Source of the DNA: Chryseobacterium sp. OSA05B
GTDB lineage: Bacteria > Bacteroidota > Bacteroidia > Flavobacteriales > Weeksellaceae
Direction of reading: 5' to 3'
Assembly: GCF_019970065.1 (NCBI RefSeq)
Contig: NZ_JAHXYH010000003.1
Coordinates: 248,001-312,000 of the forward strand
DNA length: 64,000 nt
Made by a program: the position numbers and the translations under genes
In this document: positions 7,781-16,108 of the stretch, one piece after another
Numbering within the stretch: position 1 is the stretch's first letter
How the letters are laid out: each line of letters starts with the position of its first letter
The notes under the pieces: generated by a model
Databases searched by the model: none
What the model saw: the letters and a program-made list of their open reading frames with translations, nothing else
Told to the model about the DNA's origin: nothing

Positions 7781-10700
7781 TGGAATTTCTGTCTTGGCAG
7801 ACCAATCTCATGCGCCTGTGGATAAGGCTTTCTGGAGGTCATACTCACATCTTCTTTAATCTGCCGGTGAATATCATACTGTTTATCTTTATCATACGCA
7901 TACCTCGGATCAGGGATCATCTGCATTTTTGCCATCTTATGAATGGTGACGGTCGGGAAATGATAATCCACTTCTACAGTTCCCAGCAGCAGATAACATC
8001 CGCCACCCTGAAATGGATAGTCATTCAGGCTGTCCGGAAAATGAGCGGTATCAAAATAATCTCCGTTCACATCTGTCCATGTTCCAAAATACATGGTTCC
8101 CTTTTTAGTCGGGACATGTTTTCTGGAGATCAGATAGGCCAGCATTTTCACCTGCTTCTTATGGTAGATGACAAGATCTTTTACAAAAACGGACCCTCTG
8201 TACCGGGTTTGCAGCAGGTCAAACGGACTGCAGGAAACCGGAAATCCTATGATCTCGATTTCATCAAAAGCATCCTCAAAATGTTCCCGTTTCAGTTGTG
8301 GCAGCTTATATTCCTGGACAGGTTCCTCGATCAGCATCAGTCCTCTGTTTTCAGGCTTAAAATTGATCAGCAGCAATCGGGCTTCTACCAAAAGTTCATT
8401 CTTCGGTTTTCCTGTAAAACGGAATGCTCCGATAAAAATAAGGGTCTGTATGGTTTCAATACCCACGGGAACACGACGGATAAAATCCTCCAACGATTTA
8501 TAATTTCCGTTTTTCTCCCTTTCTTCAGCAATTCCGTGGGCTAATCTGGTCTCCAGACCCTGCAGAAGCATAAAACCAAGGTAAATGTCCTTTCCTCTCA
8601 ATACCGTCTGAAAACCACTGGTATTAACGCAGGGAGTCTGAACAGATGCCCCGGACATTCTGGCCTCATGAATATACACCTCAGTCCGGTAGAATCCCCC
8701 CTGATTATTAATAACCGAAACCATGAATTCCAGCGGATAATAGACTTTCAGATAAAGACTCTGATAGCTTTCCACGGCATATGAAGCTGAGTGGGCCTTA
8801 CAGAAAGAATAACCTGCAAATGACTCGATCTGCCGGTAAACTTCAGCGGAAAGATCTTCCGGGTGTCCCAGGTCCATGCAGGAATTGAAAAAGTTGGTTC
8901 TTACTTCCTGAAGTTTAGACAGTGAACGTCCTTTTCCACTCATGGCACGCCGTAAAATATCTCCATCAGCCAGTGACAGCCCGCCAAAATACTGCGCAAT
9001 TTTGATCACATCTTCCTGATACACCATAATCCCGTAAGTCTCTCCCAGATGTTCTTTAAAAACATCATGGAAATACTCAAACCTGTCCGGATGATTATGC
9101 CGGAAAATATATTCACGCATCATTCCGCTTTGCGCTACTCCGGGTCTGATGATGGATGACGCGGCGACCAGTGTTCTGTAATTATCACATTTTAATCTTC
9201 TTAAAAGACCACGCATTGCAGGAGATTCGATATAGAAACAGCCTATCGTTTTTCCCTGAGCCAGATGTTCGTTGGCAACAGCTTCATCTTTAGAAATGCT
9301 TGTATCCCGGATATCCACGGTAATTCCTCTGGTTTCCTTGATTAATTTTACGGTATCATTAATGGTTCCCAGGCCTCTCTGGGAAAGGATATCAAACTTT
9401 TCCAGTCCTATGTCTTCCGCAGTATACATGTCAAACTGTACAATCGGAAATCCTTTCGGGGGCATTTCCAGTGCTGTAAAGTGAGTGATCGGTTCTTCAG
9501 AGATCAGGATCCCACAGGCGTGCATGCTCCTTTGGTTAGGGAATTTTTCCAGCAGTTTACCATATTTGGCAACCATATCCACTACCTTATTTCGGTCATA
9601 GGTTTCCACGGATTGGGTGGCGAGGTTATCAAGTTCTTCCTTAGGCAGTCCAAAAGCTTTTCCCACTTCCCGGAATATCGATCTGTATTTAAATTCTACA
9701 TTGGTTCCGCAGAAAGCCACATGATCTTTACCATAGCGGTCAACGATATACTGCAGCATCGCATCCCTCTCCTGCCAGCTCCAGTCGACATCAAAGTCAG
9801 GAGGTCTGAGGCGGTTAAGGTTCAGAAAACGTTCAAAATAAAGATCCAGTTCCAAAGGACAGATATCTGTAATTCCCAGGCAGTAGCTTACCATACTGTT
9901 GGCTCCGCTTCCCCGCCCTACATGCATAAATCCCATCCTGTTGCTGTATCGCACAATATCCCAGGTGATCAGAAAGTAAGAGGAGAAATTAAGTTCGTCG
10001 ATCACTTTGAGTTCCTTTTCTACTCTTTTGCCTGCTTCCTCATGCCCCAGACCGTATCGTTTTTTCAGTCCTAAATAAGCAAGTCTGCTCAGGAATTTCA
10101 GGTCACTTTCCTTGGATTTTGTAAAATGAAGTTTGTTTCTGACTTTTTTAAAATCAAATTCAAAACTGCAGCTGCTGAAAATATGTTTTGTATTTTGAAT
10201 GATTTCCTGATATCTCTGAAACGCGTCAAGAATGTTTTTTTCAGCCCTCAGATATTCAGATTTCCTGCATATATCTGTTTCTTCAAGTTTGCTGAGCAGC
10301 GTATTGTTATCGATAGCTCTGAGAATTCGGTGAAGGTGGTATTCCTGTTTGGTACTGAAGGTGACAGGCTGAAGAACAACCATTTTGGAGATCATCTTCT
10401 GAAGTTCTGGGCGGATAAGAAGCGTAAGTTCCTCTTCCCGGATGCCAATAAACTCGTGGTCTTTCAGTATTTCCGGCATGTTTTCAATCGGATAAATCAC
10501 GAACACATTCTCAAATTCCGGAGCTGTTTCATGCAAATCCTTACCGTCACAATGATGATCTGTGATCATTTTATTCACTTCTCCTATGCCACTGAACTCT
10601 TTGGCCACTGCAATATAGAGAAGCCTGCCCTCTTTCCTGATCTCAACACCGGCAACAGGTTGAATTCCCTGTTCTTCGCATTCCTTTTTAAACTCATAAA

Positions 10701-10830
10701 TACCGGTAACCGTATTGATATCCGTAAGCACGAGTTCCCTGATGCCCAATGAATGCGCCTTGGCAACCAGTTCTTTCACGGATAAAGTTCCGTAACGGAG
10801 GCTGTGATAGGAATGACAGTTGAGAAACAT
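7777..10830 (-). CDS. dnaE2: DnaE2-like (ImuC-type) DNA polymerase III alpha subunit
   Basis: A 1017-aa C-family polymerase. Domain order: PHP domain (residues 1-200, HSYHSLRYGTLS; the usual TDH histidine is replaced, LTDINTVTG), catalytic palm with GRGSGANS (306-312) and the Asp pair in RPPDFDVDW (D345, D347), a third Asp in KFDILSQRGLG, then fingers and a C-terminal OB fold (KMLAYLISRKHVPTKKGTM). At about 1000 residues it is shorter than replicative DnaE, fitting the accessory damage-tolerance form. It starts 20 nt after the dinB stop on the same strand, so the two are likely co-transcribed, as in ImuB-DnaE2 mutasomes. A separate replicative alpha subunit should exist elsewhere. Confidence 0.88.
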   Translation of the reverse strand: MFLNCHSYHSLRYGTLSVKELVAKAHSLGIRELVLTDINTVTGIYEFKKECEEQGIQPVAGVEIRKEGRLLYIAVAKEFSGIGEVNKMITDHHCDGKDLHETAPEFENVFVIYPIENMPEILKDHEFIGIREEELTLLIRPELQKMISKMVVLQPVTFSTKQEYHLHRILRAIDNNTLLSKLEETDICRKSEYLRAEKNILDAFQRYQEIIQNTKHIFSSCSFEFDFKKVRNKLHFTKSKESDLKFLSRLAYLGLKKRYGLGHEEAGKRVEKELKVIDELNFSSYFLITWDIVRYSNRMGFMHVGRGSGANSMVSYCLGITDICPLELDLYFERFLNLNRLRPPDFDVDWSWQERDAMLQYIVDRYGKDHVAFCGTNVEFKYRSIFREVGKAFGLPKEELDNLATQSVETYDRNKVVDMVAKYGKLLEKFPNQRSMHACGILISEEPITHFTALEMPPKGFPIVQFDMYTAEDIGLEKFDILSQRGLGTINDTVKLIKETRGITVDIRDTSISKDEAVANEHLAQGKTIGCFYIESPAMRGLLRRLKCDNYRTLVAASSIIRPGVAQSGMMREYIFRHNHPDRFEYFHDVFKEHLGETYGIMVYQEDVIKIAQYFGGLSLADGDILRRAMSGKGRSLSKLQEVRTNFFNSCMDLGHPEDLSAEVYRQIESFAGYSFCKAHSASYAVESYQSLYLKVYYPLEFMVSVINNQGGFYRTEVYIHEARMSGASVQTPCVNTSGFQTVLRGKDIYLGFMLLQGLETRLAHGIAEEREKNGNYKSLEDFIRRVPVGIETIQTLIFIGAFRFTGKPKNELLVEARLLLINFKPENRGLMLIEEPVQEYKLPQLKREHFEDAFDEIEIIGFPVSCSPFDLLQTRYRGSVFVKDLVIYHKKQVKMLAYLISRKHVPTKKGTMYFGTWTDVNGDYFDTAHFPDSLNDYPFQGGGCYLLLGTVEVDYHFPTVTIHKMAKMQMIPDPRYAYDKDKQYDIHRQIKEDVSMTSRKPYPQAHEIGLPRQKFQ

Positions 10831-10850
10831 AATCTGGGTTTTATTGATTT

Positions 10851-11996
10851 TTATTTTCCGAAATCGAACCCGGAAGCTCTGCCTACCGCATGGGATCCAA
10901 AGCGGTTTTTGAGATCATCCATGGCCTGATAAAGACTCATCTGTTCTTCGGTATCTTCAAAAAGATTCATCTGATGGCTGCCATGAACCAGTCCGGTAAA
11001 ACGCAATCCTACCAGACGGAGTCTCATTCTTCTGGTATATGCTTTGTTAAACAGGTCCAAAGCAACCCTTGACAAAGTGTGATCCGCAGAAGTATATGCC
11101 ACTCTGGACTGTTTGGTTTCCGTATCAAAATTAGCATAGCGGATCTTCACGGCCACGGTGGATGTCAGCCATTTTTCTTTTCTAAGCTGATAGGTCAGCT
11201 GCTCAACCATTCCGGAGATCAGCCGTCTGAGCTCAGGAATATCCATCGTGTCTGAAGTAAAAGTTCTTTCTGTAGATATTGATTTTCTTTCGGAATAAGG
11301 GATCACGGGATTTTCATCGATTCCGTTTGCTTTTTTCCACAGTTCACTACCGTTTTGTCCAATCATCTGCTGAAGAACTAATACCGGCATTTCAGATAAG
11401 GTCTGGATGGTGCGGATTCCTACCCGGGAAAGCAGATGAAAGGTTTTGTCTCCTACCATCGGGATTTTTTTTATGGACAGAGGATCCAGAAAAGGTTTGA
11501 CTTCCTGAAGTTTGATTTCCATTTTTCCGGGTTTGGCTTCTCCCGTTCCGATTTTGGAAACCGTTTTATTCGTAGACAGGGCAAAACTTATCGGAAGTCC
11601 TGTTTCTCTGGTGACGGCAGCAGCGATCTCATCGGTCCATTTGTAGCAACCGAAAAACTTATCCATTCCGGAAAGATCCAGATAGAATTCGTCAATACTT
11701 GCTTTTTCCATTAAAGGCACCTTTTCCTGGATAATATCGGTTACAGTATGGGAAAGTCTGGAATACATTTCATGATCTCCACGAACGACTTTTGCATCCG
11801 GACAAAGCCTGAGTGCCATCCTGATCGGCATGGCAGAACGTACCCCGAAATGACGTGCTTCATAGGAACATGAAGCCACAACGCCCCTGTCTCCACCTCC
11901 GATGATCAGGGGGATTCCGTTAAATTTAGAATTGACAAGACGCTCACAGGATACAAAAAATGTATCCAGGTCCATATGTACAATCGCACGTTCCAT
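10851..11996 (-). CDS. dinB: Y-family DNA polymerase IV (DinB-like)
   Basis: A 381-aa translesion polymerase. Catalytic carboxylates are present: D9 in MDLDTFF and D102/E103 in ASIDEFYLDLSG. Fingers, thumb (helix-hairpin-helix around IKKIPMVGDKTF) and little finger are complete. A C-terminal QMNLF (342-346) matches the QxxLF sliding-clamp-binding motif. The retained active site sets it apart from inactive ImuB proteins that accompany DnaE2 elsewhere. It is the promoter-proximal gene of the dinB-dnaE2 unit. A 48-bp operator-like repeat begins 16 nt upstream of its ATG, and a TAATTTTG (12008-12001) lies 4 nt upstream of the start. Confidence 0.93.
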   Translation of the reverse strand: MERAIVHMDLDTFFVSCERLVNSKFNGIPLIIGGGDRGVVASCSYEARHFGVRSAMPIRMALRLCPDAKVVRGDHEMYSRLSHTVTDIIQEKVPLMEKASIDEFYLDLSGMDKFFGCYKWTDEIAAAVTRETGLPISFALSTNKTVSKIGTGEAKPGKMEIKLQEVKPFLDPLSIKKIPMVGDKTFHLLSRVGIRTIQTLSEMPVLVLQQMIGQNGSELWKKANGIDENPVIPYSERKSISTERTFTSDTMDIPELRRLISGMVEQLTYQLRKEKWLTSTVAVKIRYANFDTETKQSRVAYTSADHTLSRVALDLFNKAYTRRMRLRLVGLRFTGLVHGSHQMNLFEDTEEQMSLYQAMDDLKNRFGSHAVGRASGFDFGK

Positions 11997-12011
11997 GATA
12001 CAAAATTAGAT

Positions 12012-12059
12012 ATGTTTTGAATCAAACTTTGTATTTTAAATGATATATTTTGTATCAAT
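12012..12059 (+). promoter_or_regulatory. 48-bp operator-like element, copy 1 (dinB side)
   Basis: Contains TTTTGAATCAAA (12015-12026) and TTTTGTATCAAT (12048-12059), starts 33 bp apart (about three helical turns). The second overlaps the inverted repeat TGATA-N7-TATCA. It is identical to copy 2 at 43 of 48 positions. It sits immediately upstream of dinB and is the probable operator or promoter of the dinB-dnaE2 unit. Confidence 0.7.
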
Positions 12060-12300
12060 ATTTATTTTTTGAGGGATCATAGGGGTTTCCCTTCCTTTGA
12101 AAAGAAGATCAGAGAAGTTTCAAAAAAATCTGCGAAATCTGTCAGAAATCAATTAATGGAAAATCAAAAAATAACGTTAAAATGATGAGATGAATGATCC
12201 TAAGTTTTTTTTGATGAAATTATTTTAAAATAAAGTTCCGGAAGTGTTTAATTTTCAGGATTAACCGTGGAATAGATGAGTTTATTTGATGAATAGGGGA

Positions 12301-12348
12301 ATGTTTTGAATCAAAATTTGTACTTTTGTTGATATATTTTGTATCAAT
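12301..12348 (+). promoter_or_regulatory. 48-bp operator-like element, copy 2 (regulator side)
   Basis: Same element and orientation as copy 1, with TTTTGAATCAAA at 12304-12315 and TTTTGTATCAAT at 12337-12348, again 33 bp apart. Its right end overlaps the ATG (12347) of the HTH-S24 regulator, as expected for tight autorepression. Bases 12060-12300 between the copies hold no other feature I can support. Confidence 0.7.
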
Positions 12349-13132
12349 GTCAATTTTTTCAAATAATATCCGTTTTTTGAGAGGCAAGAGAAGCCTTTCC
12401 CAACAGGCTGTAGCCACTGAACTGGTGATTTCCCGCGTACGCTATTCCAAATATGAGAACGGAGTATCTGAACCGCCTATCGAGCTGCTTGTCAAAATGT
12501 CCAAATATTTTCACGTCAGCATCGACCTGCTGGTCTCTGTAGATATCCGCAAATACCCGATGGAAGAAATGCTGAAACTTCCTGATAACAGAATTGTCCT
12601 GCCGGTAGCTGTAGATCACCTTGGAAATGATACCATTGAGATCATTCCTCAAAAAGCATCCATGGGATACCTTGAGGGATACAGTGACATCGGCTACATC
12701 GAAAGTCTTCAGAGAATTGCTCTTCCCTTCCTTACGAACGGCAAATATAGGGCTTTTCCTGCAGATGGAGACTCTATGCCACCATTCAGAAACGGTTCGT
12801 ATATCGTAGGAAAATATGTAGAAGGGATCAGTGAACTGAAACCGGGGAAAACCTATGTCTTCATTACATTAAATGATGGAATTACCTATAAACGTTTTAA
12901 AGAAACAAAAGGGAACTCCGTTTGTGTAAGTGCTGATAATTCTTTTTATGAACCTTATGACATTCCGTTTAACGAGATTGTAGAGATCTGGCAGTATGCT
13001 TCAGGAATTTTCCCGGAAGACTTTGAACCGGGTGATTATGAAAGCTATAATTTTAAAGAAATGTTCCGCGAACTGAAACAGGATATCAAAGATCTGGACC
13101 GTAAAGTTTCAGGGCGCCGGAAGTCTTCATAA
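12347..13132 (+). CDS. LexA-like HTH-XRE / peptidase S24 transcriptional regulator
   Basis: 261 aa from the ATG at 12347; upstream in-frame TTG codons lie inside the operator repeat and are not used here. An XRE helix-turn-helix (residues 5-60, LRGKRSLSQQAVATELVISR) is followed by an S24 LexA-type domain with the Ser/Lys dyad: S143 in PADGDSMPPF and K182 in GITYKRF. The expected Ala-Gly self-cleavage region reads KASMGYLEGYSD, i.e. Met106-Gly107. It is divergent from dinB-dnaE2 and co-directional with alkB. This fits a damage-responsive repressor of the whole block. A phage repressor is less likely because no phage genes are near. Confidence 0.88.
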   Translation: MSIFSNNIRFLRGKRSLSQQAVATELVISRVRYSKYENGVSEPPIELLVKMSKYFHVSIDLLVSVDIRKYPMEEMLKLPDNRIVLPVAVDHLGNDTIEIIPQKASMGYLEGYSDIGYIESLQRIALPFLTNGKYRAFPADGDSMPPFRNGSYIVGKYVEGISELKPGKTYVFITLNDGITYKRFKETKGNSVCVSADNSFYEPYDIPFNEIVEIWQYASGIFPEDFEPGDYESYNFKEMFRELKQDIKDLDRKVSGRRKSS

Positions 13133-13151
13133 CGTTAATACATACCATGCA

Positions 13152-13766
13152 ATGGATCAGCTTAGTTTATTTGATTCAGAAGAATTTTTCCGGTTTCCGA
13201 AAGAGCTGCTGGAATATACAGATCATTTTTTGCCGGAACATGAAGCTTCTCAGCTGGAGGAGCTTCTGATCCGTACTGCTCCGTGGAAACAGAGAACCCA
13301 GAAAATGTATGATAAAATGGTTTTGACGCCCCGATTGACAGCCTGGTACGGAGACGAAAGCAAAACCTACAAACTGGGTGGAAATGATTTTAACGTTAAT
13401 CCCTGGCTACCGGAACTGTTAGCTTTGAAACAGAAGATAGAGCAATCATCGAGATACCAGTTTAATTCTGTATTGTTGAATTTATACCGTGACGGGAATG
13501 ATTCGGTTGCCTGGCATCAGGATAAAGACAGTGAACTGGGAACACGTCCGATCATTGCTTCTGTAAGTCTCGGACAGGTCAGGAATTTTGATTTCCGGAA
13601 AGCGGATGACCACCGGAATAAATACAGTTTACCACTTCAGCACGGTTCTCTGCTGATCATGAAAGGAGATCTTCAGCTGAATTGGGAACACCGCATTGCC
13701 AAGTCTGTACAACCTATGAAATCACGGATCAATCTTACATTCAGACTTGTTCATGAAATATCGTGA
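13152..13766 (+). CDS. alkB: AlkB-like Fe(II)/2-oxoglutarate DNA dealkylase
   Basis: 204 aa. It repairs 1-methyladenine/3-methylcytosine-type lesions by oxidative demethylation. The iron triad is visible: H122 and D124 (WHQDKDSELG) and H180 (NWEHRI). The 2-oxoglutarate-binding arginines lie in SRINLTFR (R192/R198). It starts 19 nt after the S24 regulator, so they form one transcript. Residues 3-7 are QLSLF, an excellent match to the bacterial sliding-clamp-binding motif, placed on a free N-terminal tail before the catalytic domain. Confidence 0.93.
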   Translation: MDQLSLFDSEEFFRFPKELLEYTDHFLPEHEASQLEELLIRTAPWKQRTQKMYDKMVLTPRLTAWYGDESKTYKLGGNDFNVNPWLPELLALKQKIEQSSRYQFNSVLLNLYRDGNDSVAWHQDKDSELGTRPIIASVSLGQVRNFDFRKADDHRNKYSLPLQHGSLLIMKGDLQLNWEHRIAKSVQPMKSRINLTFRLVHEIS

Positions 13767-13787
13767 TTCACCTGATCTTGAAATTAT

Positions 13788-14561
13788 CTATTTTTCCAGC
13801 TGAATCCATACCGGCGCATGATCACTGCTTTTTGTCCACCCCCGGACATGACGGTCTACTCCACCCGACTTTAAGCTTGAATGCAGATAAGGACTCAGCA
13901 GGATATGATCCAGTCTTATCCCTGCATTTCTGTCATAGGCTTTGTATAAATAATCCCAAAAGGTGTAAACCGTTTCATCGGGATAGAGCGTACGGATAGA
14001 ATCCAGCCAGCCTTTATTTTGCAGCTCTTTGTAAGCTTTTCTGACTTCTGTTCTGTATAATGCATCATTTTCCCAGCGTTCAGGTTTGTATACATCTATC
14101 GGTTCCGGAATCATATTGAAATCGCCGATGAGTATGGCAGGAAGCTCCATTTTGATTAATTCATTCGTTCGCTTTTTTAAACGCTTGATCCAGTCTAGTT
14201 TATAGTCAAATTTAGGCCCCGGATAAGGATTTCCATTGGGGATATACATACAGCATACCACCATCTGATCAATAATAGCTTCAATATAACGGCTCTGCAG
14301 ATCTTCCGGATCTCCGGGCAAACTATCCTGAACTTCAGTAATTTCAAGGTCTTTGGTAAGTATGGCTACCCCATTCCAGCTTTTCTGCCCCTTCCATAGG
14401 GCCTGATATCCTGCAGCATTGATTTCTTTCAGGGGAAAACGTTCCTGTGGCGCTTTTAATTCCTGAAGACAGACAATATCAGGACTGGCTTCTTTCAGCC
14501 ATTGCAGGAGTACCGGAAGACGGCCATTGATCCCGTTCACATTATAGGTTGCTATTTTCAT
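13788..14561 (-). CDS. xth: Exodeoxyribonuclease III (AP endonuclease)
   Basis: 257 aa, ExoIII branch of the exonuclease-endonuclease-phosphatase fold. Key residues are N7 (YNVNGIN), E34 (CLQELKAP), the GDFNMIPEPID block, RLDHILLS, and the terminal catalytic His in SSDHAPVW. The family cleaves abasic sites and trims 3' ends in base excision repair. It is convergent with alkB, with only 21 nt between stops, and completes a compact repair neighbourhood. Full length. Confidence 0.95.
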   Translation of the reverse strand: MKIATYNVNGINGRLPVLLQWLKEASPDIVCLQELKAPQERFPLKEINAAGYQALWKGQKSWNGVAILTKDLEITEVQDSLPGDPEDLQSRYIEAIIDQMVVCCMYIPNGNPYPGPKFDYKLDWIKRLKKRTNELIKMELPAILIGDFNMIPEPIDVYKPERWENDALYRTEVRKAYKELQNKGWLDSIRTLYPDETVYTFWDYLYKAYDRNAGIRLDHILLSPYLHSSLKSGGVDRHVRGWTKSSDHAPVWIQLEK

Positions 14562-14728
14562 ATTTTGAGGTGATTAAAAGACTGGTGATTTCTTTTCAGA
14601 TGGCAATAATTATTCCATCCCATTGAGGAAAAGCAAGGTATTTTTAATGAATTATTCTTCACTCAGTTAAGAGCCGGATTCATGTTGGCATAGTTTATTC
14701 ATTAGCTTAAAAAATAAAACATTGTCCC

Positions 14729-14956
14729 ATGTTAAGTAAAAACTTCACCAAAGCAGAATTCATATTGAATAATGAAAATCAATATCAGCTGGAATACAGT
14801 AAAGACGAAATCGGCCAGGGATCAAATTTAACCGTTGAAAGGAAAAAGGAAGACGGGGAATTTGAAACCGTACAGGCCATGATCACCAGACTGAATGACC
14901 GGGTCTTTATAAAATGGAGCGAACCTTTTGACGGCAGACTTATTTTTGAAAACTAA
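14729..14956 (+). CDS. Small acidic conserved-looking protein, function unknown
   Basis: 75 aa, soluble, no Cys, no signal peptide. Alternating strands (NQYQLEYSKDEIGQGSNLTVERK, RVFIKWSEPFDGRLIFEN) suggest a small beta-rich fold. I do not recognise the family. It is followed after 10 nt by another small gene, so the two are probably co-transcribed, upstream of the YciF-like gene. Confidence 0.6.
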   Translation: MLSKNFTKAEFILNNENQYQLEYSKDEIGQGSNLTVERKKEDGEFETVQAMITRLNDRVFIKWSEPFDGRLIFEN

Positions 14957-14966
14957 AAAATATCTT

Positions 14967-15197
14967 ATGAAATACAGCGAAGCCTTAACCTATAAAAAAG
15001 AAGCTTTACAAAAAGCGGATGAATCTGTACTGAAAAGCTATCATATTATTATTGTCCCTGCTGATACAGCTGAAAGTGCGAAATATATTGAAGCTTTTTC
15101 TAAAAATCCGGATGATTTTAAAGACAACAGCTGCAAAGAATACTGCTCGAATGACGAGTATGAGGTCGTTAGCTTCAATAAGGAGAACGAAAGCTAA
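14967..15197 (+). CDS. Small hypothetical protein
   Basis: 76 aa from the ATG at 14967, chosen because the longer frame would overlap the preceding gene. It is soluble, with an amphipathic N-terminal helix (SEALTYKKEALQKADESVLK) followed by HIIIVPADTAESAKY and a C-terminal CKEYCSND with two Cys spaced CxxxC. Family not recognised. It lies in a short run with the 75-aa gene before it and the stress-type YciF gene after it. Confidence 0.6.
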   Translation: MKYSEALTYKKEALQKADESVLKSYHIIIVPADTAESAKYIEAFSKNPDDFKDNSCKEYCSNDEYEVVSFNKENES

Positions 15198-15233
15198 TCG
15201 TCTACGCATTCATATTTTTTAAATTATATAATT

Positions 15234-15256
15234 TACTGTTGTTCAAAACAACAGTA
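15234..15256. promoter_or_regulatory. Perfect inverted repeat upstream of the YciF-like gene
   Basis: TACTGTTGT and ACAACAGTA (9-bp arms, 5-nt loop TCAAA). No T run follows, so it is more likely an operator or mRNA hairpin than a terminator. It is 86 nt upstream of the YciF-like ATG. Confidence 0.4.
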
Positions 15257-15341
15257 CACCGGATACCACATCAGTACCCGAAACGGCATACTGGTCCTAT
15301 AATTGCAGGTCATAAACACTAATCACTAAATTATAATTATT

Positions 15342-15908
15342 ATGGCAACTAAAAAAACAGCACAAAAGACGGCGTCGAAAACTGTGACGAAGAAAACAGG
15401 GAAAACTCCGGCTAAAAAAGATGCTGCCAAACAGCTGAAAGACTTATTTGAGGATTCACTGAAAGATATTTACTGGGCAGAGAAAGCTCTTGTAAAAGCG
15501 CTTCCGAAAATGCATAAAAATGCTACAGATAAAAAACTGAAAACGGCTATTGAAAAGCATTTTAATGAAACTCAGGTTCATGTGAAAAGGCTGGAAGAAT
15601 GTTTCGCTGCACTCGGAAAAAAGGCTCAGGCTAAAAAATGCGATGCGATGCAGGGACTACTGGATGAAGGAAAAGGCATTATGGAGGAAACCGAGCAGGG
15701 AGCTGTAAGAGATGCAGGGATCATTGCTGCTGCTCAAAAAGTTGAACATTACGAAATTGCCACCTATGGTTCATTAGCTGCTTACGCGAAAGTTCTTAAT
15801 GAAAAAGATTGTCTTAAAAATCTTCTCGCTACTTTGACTGAAGAAAAGAAATGCGATCAGTTGTTAAGTAAAATAGCGGATACTGCGATTAACAGCAAAG
15901 CGAAATAA
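15342..15908 (+). CDS. YciF-like (DUF892) ferritin-fold stress protein with Lys-rich N-terminal tail
   Basis: 188 aa. Residues 1-30 are Lys/Thr/Ala-rich (ATKKTAQKTASKTVTKK, then TPAKKDAAK), resembling histone-H1-like tails. The rest is a DUF892/YciF four-helix bundle (LKDLFEDSLKDIYWAEKALVKALPKM, then HFNETQVHVKRLEE, VEHYEIATYGSL and TLTEEKKCDQLL), with Glu and His at ferritin-like positions. YciE/YciF proteins are induced by stress in other bacteria; their chemistry is unclear. The basic tail suggests nucleic-acid or surface binding, which is inference. Monocistronic as far as can be seen. Confidence 0.85.
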   Translation: MATKKTAQKTASKTVTKKTGKTPAKKDAAKQLKDLFEDSLKDIYWAEKALVKALPKMHKNATDKKLKTAIEKHFNETQVHVKRLEECFAALGKKAQAKKCDAMQGLLDEGKGIMEETEQGAVRDAGIIAAAQKVEHYEIATYGSLAAYAKVLNEKDCLKNLLATLTEEKKCDQLLSKIADTAINSKAK

Positions 15909-15920
15909 TAAAGTAAGAAA

Positions 15921-16069
15921 GCTTGGAGCTGGAACAGAAAAGTTGTTAAAGTCAGAATGTCAGAATGTAGTTTTACTGTAAAGATTACTTCAACTTCTAT
16001 AACGACAGTCAGAAATTACATATCCAACAAGTAACTTCCGGCATTTCTCTTCCAGCTTCCTGCCTTTTA
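15921..16069. repeat. Inverted pair of the GGAAGCTGGAAGA repeat family
   Basis: A degenerate forward copy (GCTTGGAGCTGGAACAGAAA, 15921-15940, then AGTTGTT) and a reverse copy (15 nt of AAGTAACTTCCGGCA, then TTCTCTTCCAGCTTCCTGCC, 16029-16064) face each other across about 85 nt. The two can pair into a long imperfect hairpin after the YciF-like gene. Confidence 0.5.
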
Positions 16070-16108
16070 ATTGTTGAGATTGGAACTCTAATATGTACAT
16101 AGAAATTA

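Noticed and set aside
7762..10752. Several plus-strand frames of 110-260 codons opposite dnaE2
   Set aside because: All lie antisense to a clearly homologous polymerase gene, have no recognisable motifs and no start signals.
12301..12348. The duplicated 48-bp element as a transposon or attachment-site duplication
   Set aside because: No mobile gene or inverted ends lie between the copies; placement at two divergent starts fits an operator.
12347..13132. S24 regulator as a prophage CI-type repressor
   Set aside because: No integrase, structural or lysis genes nearby; the neighbours are repair genes and the operator is shared with dinB-dnaE2.
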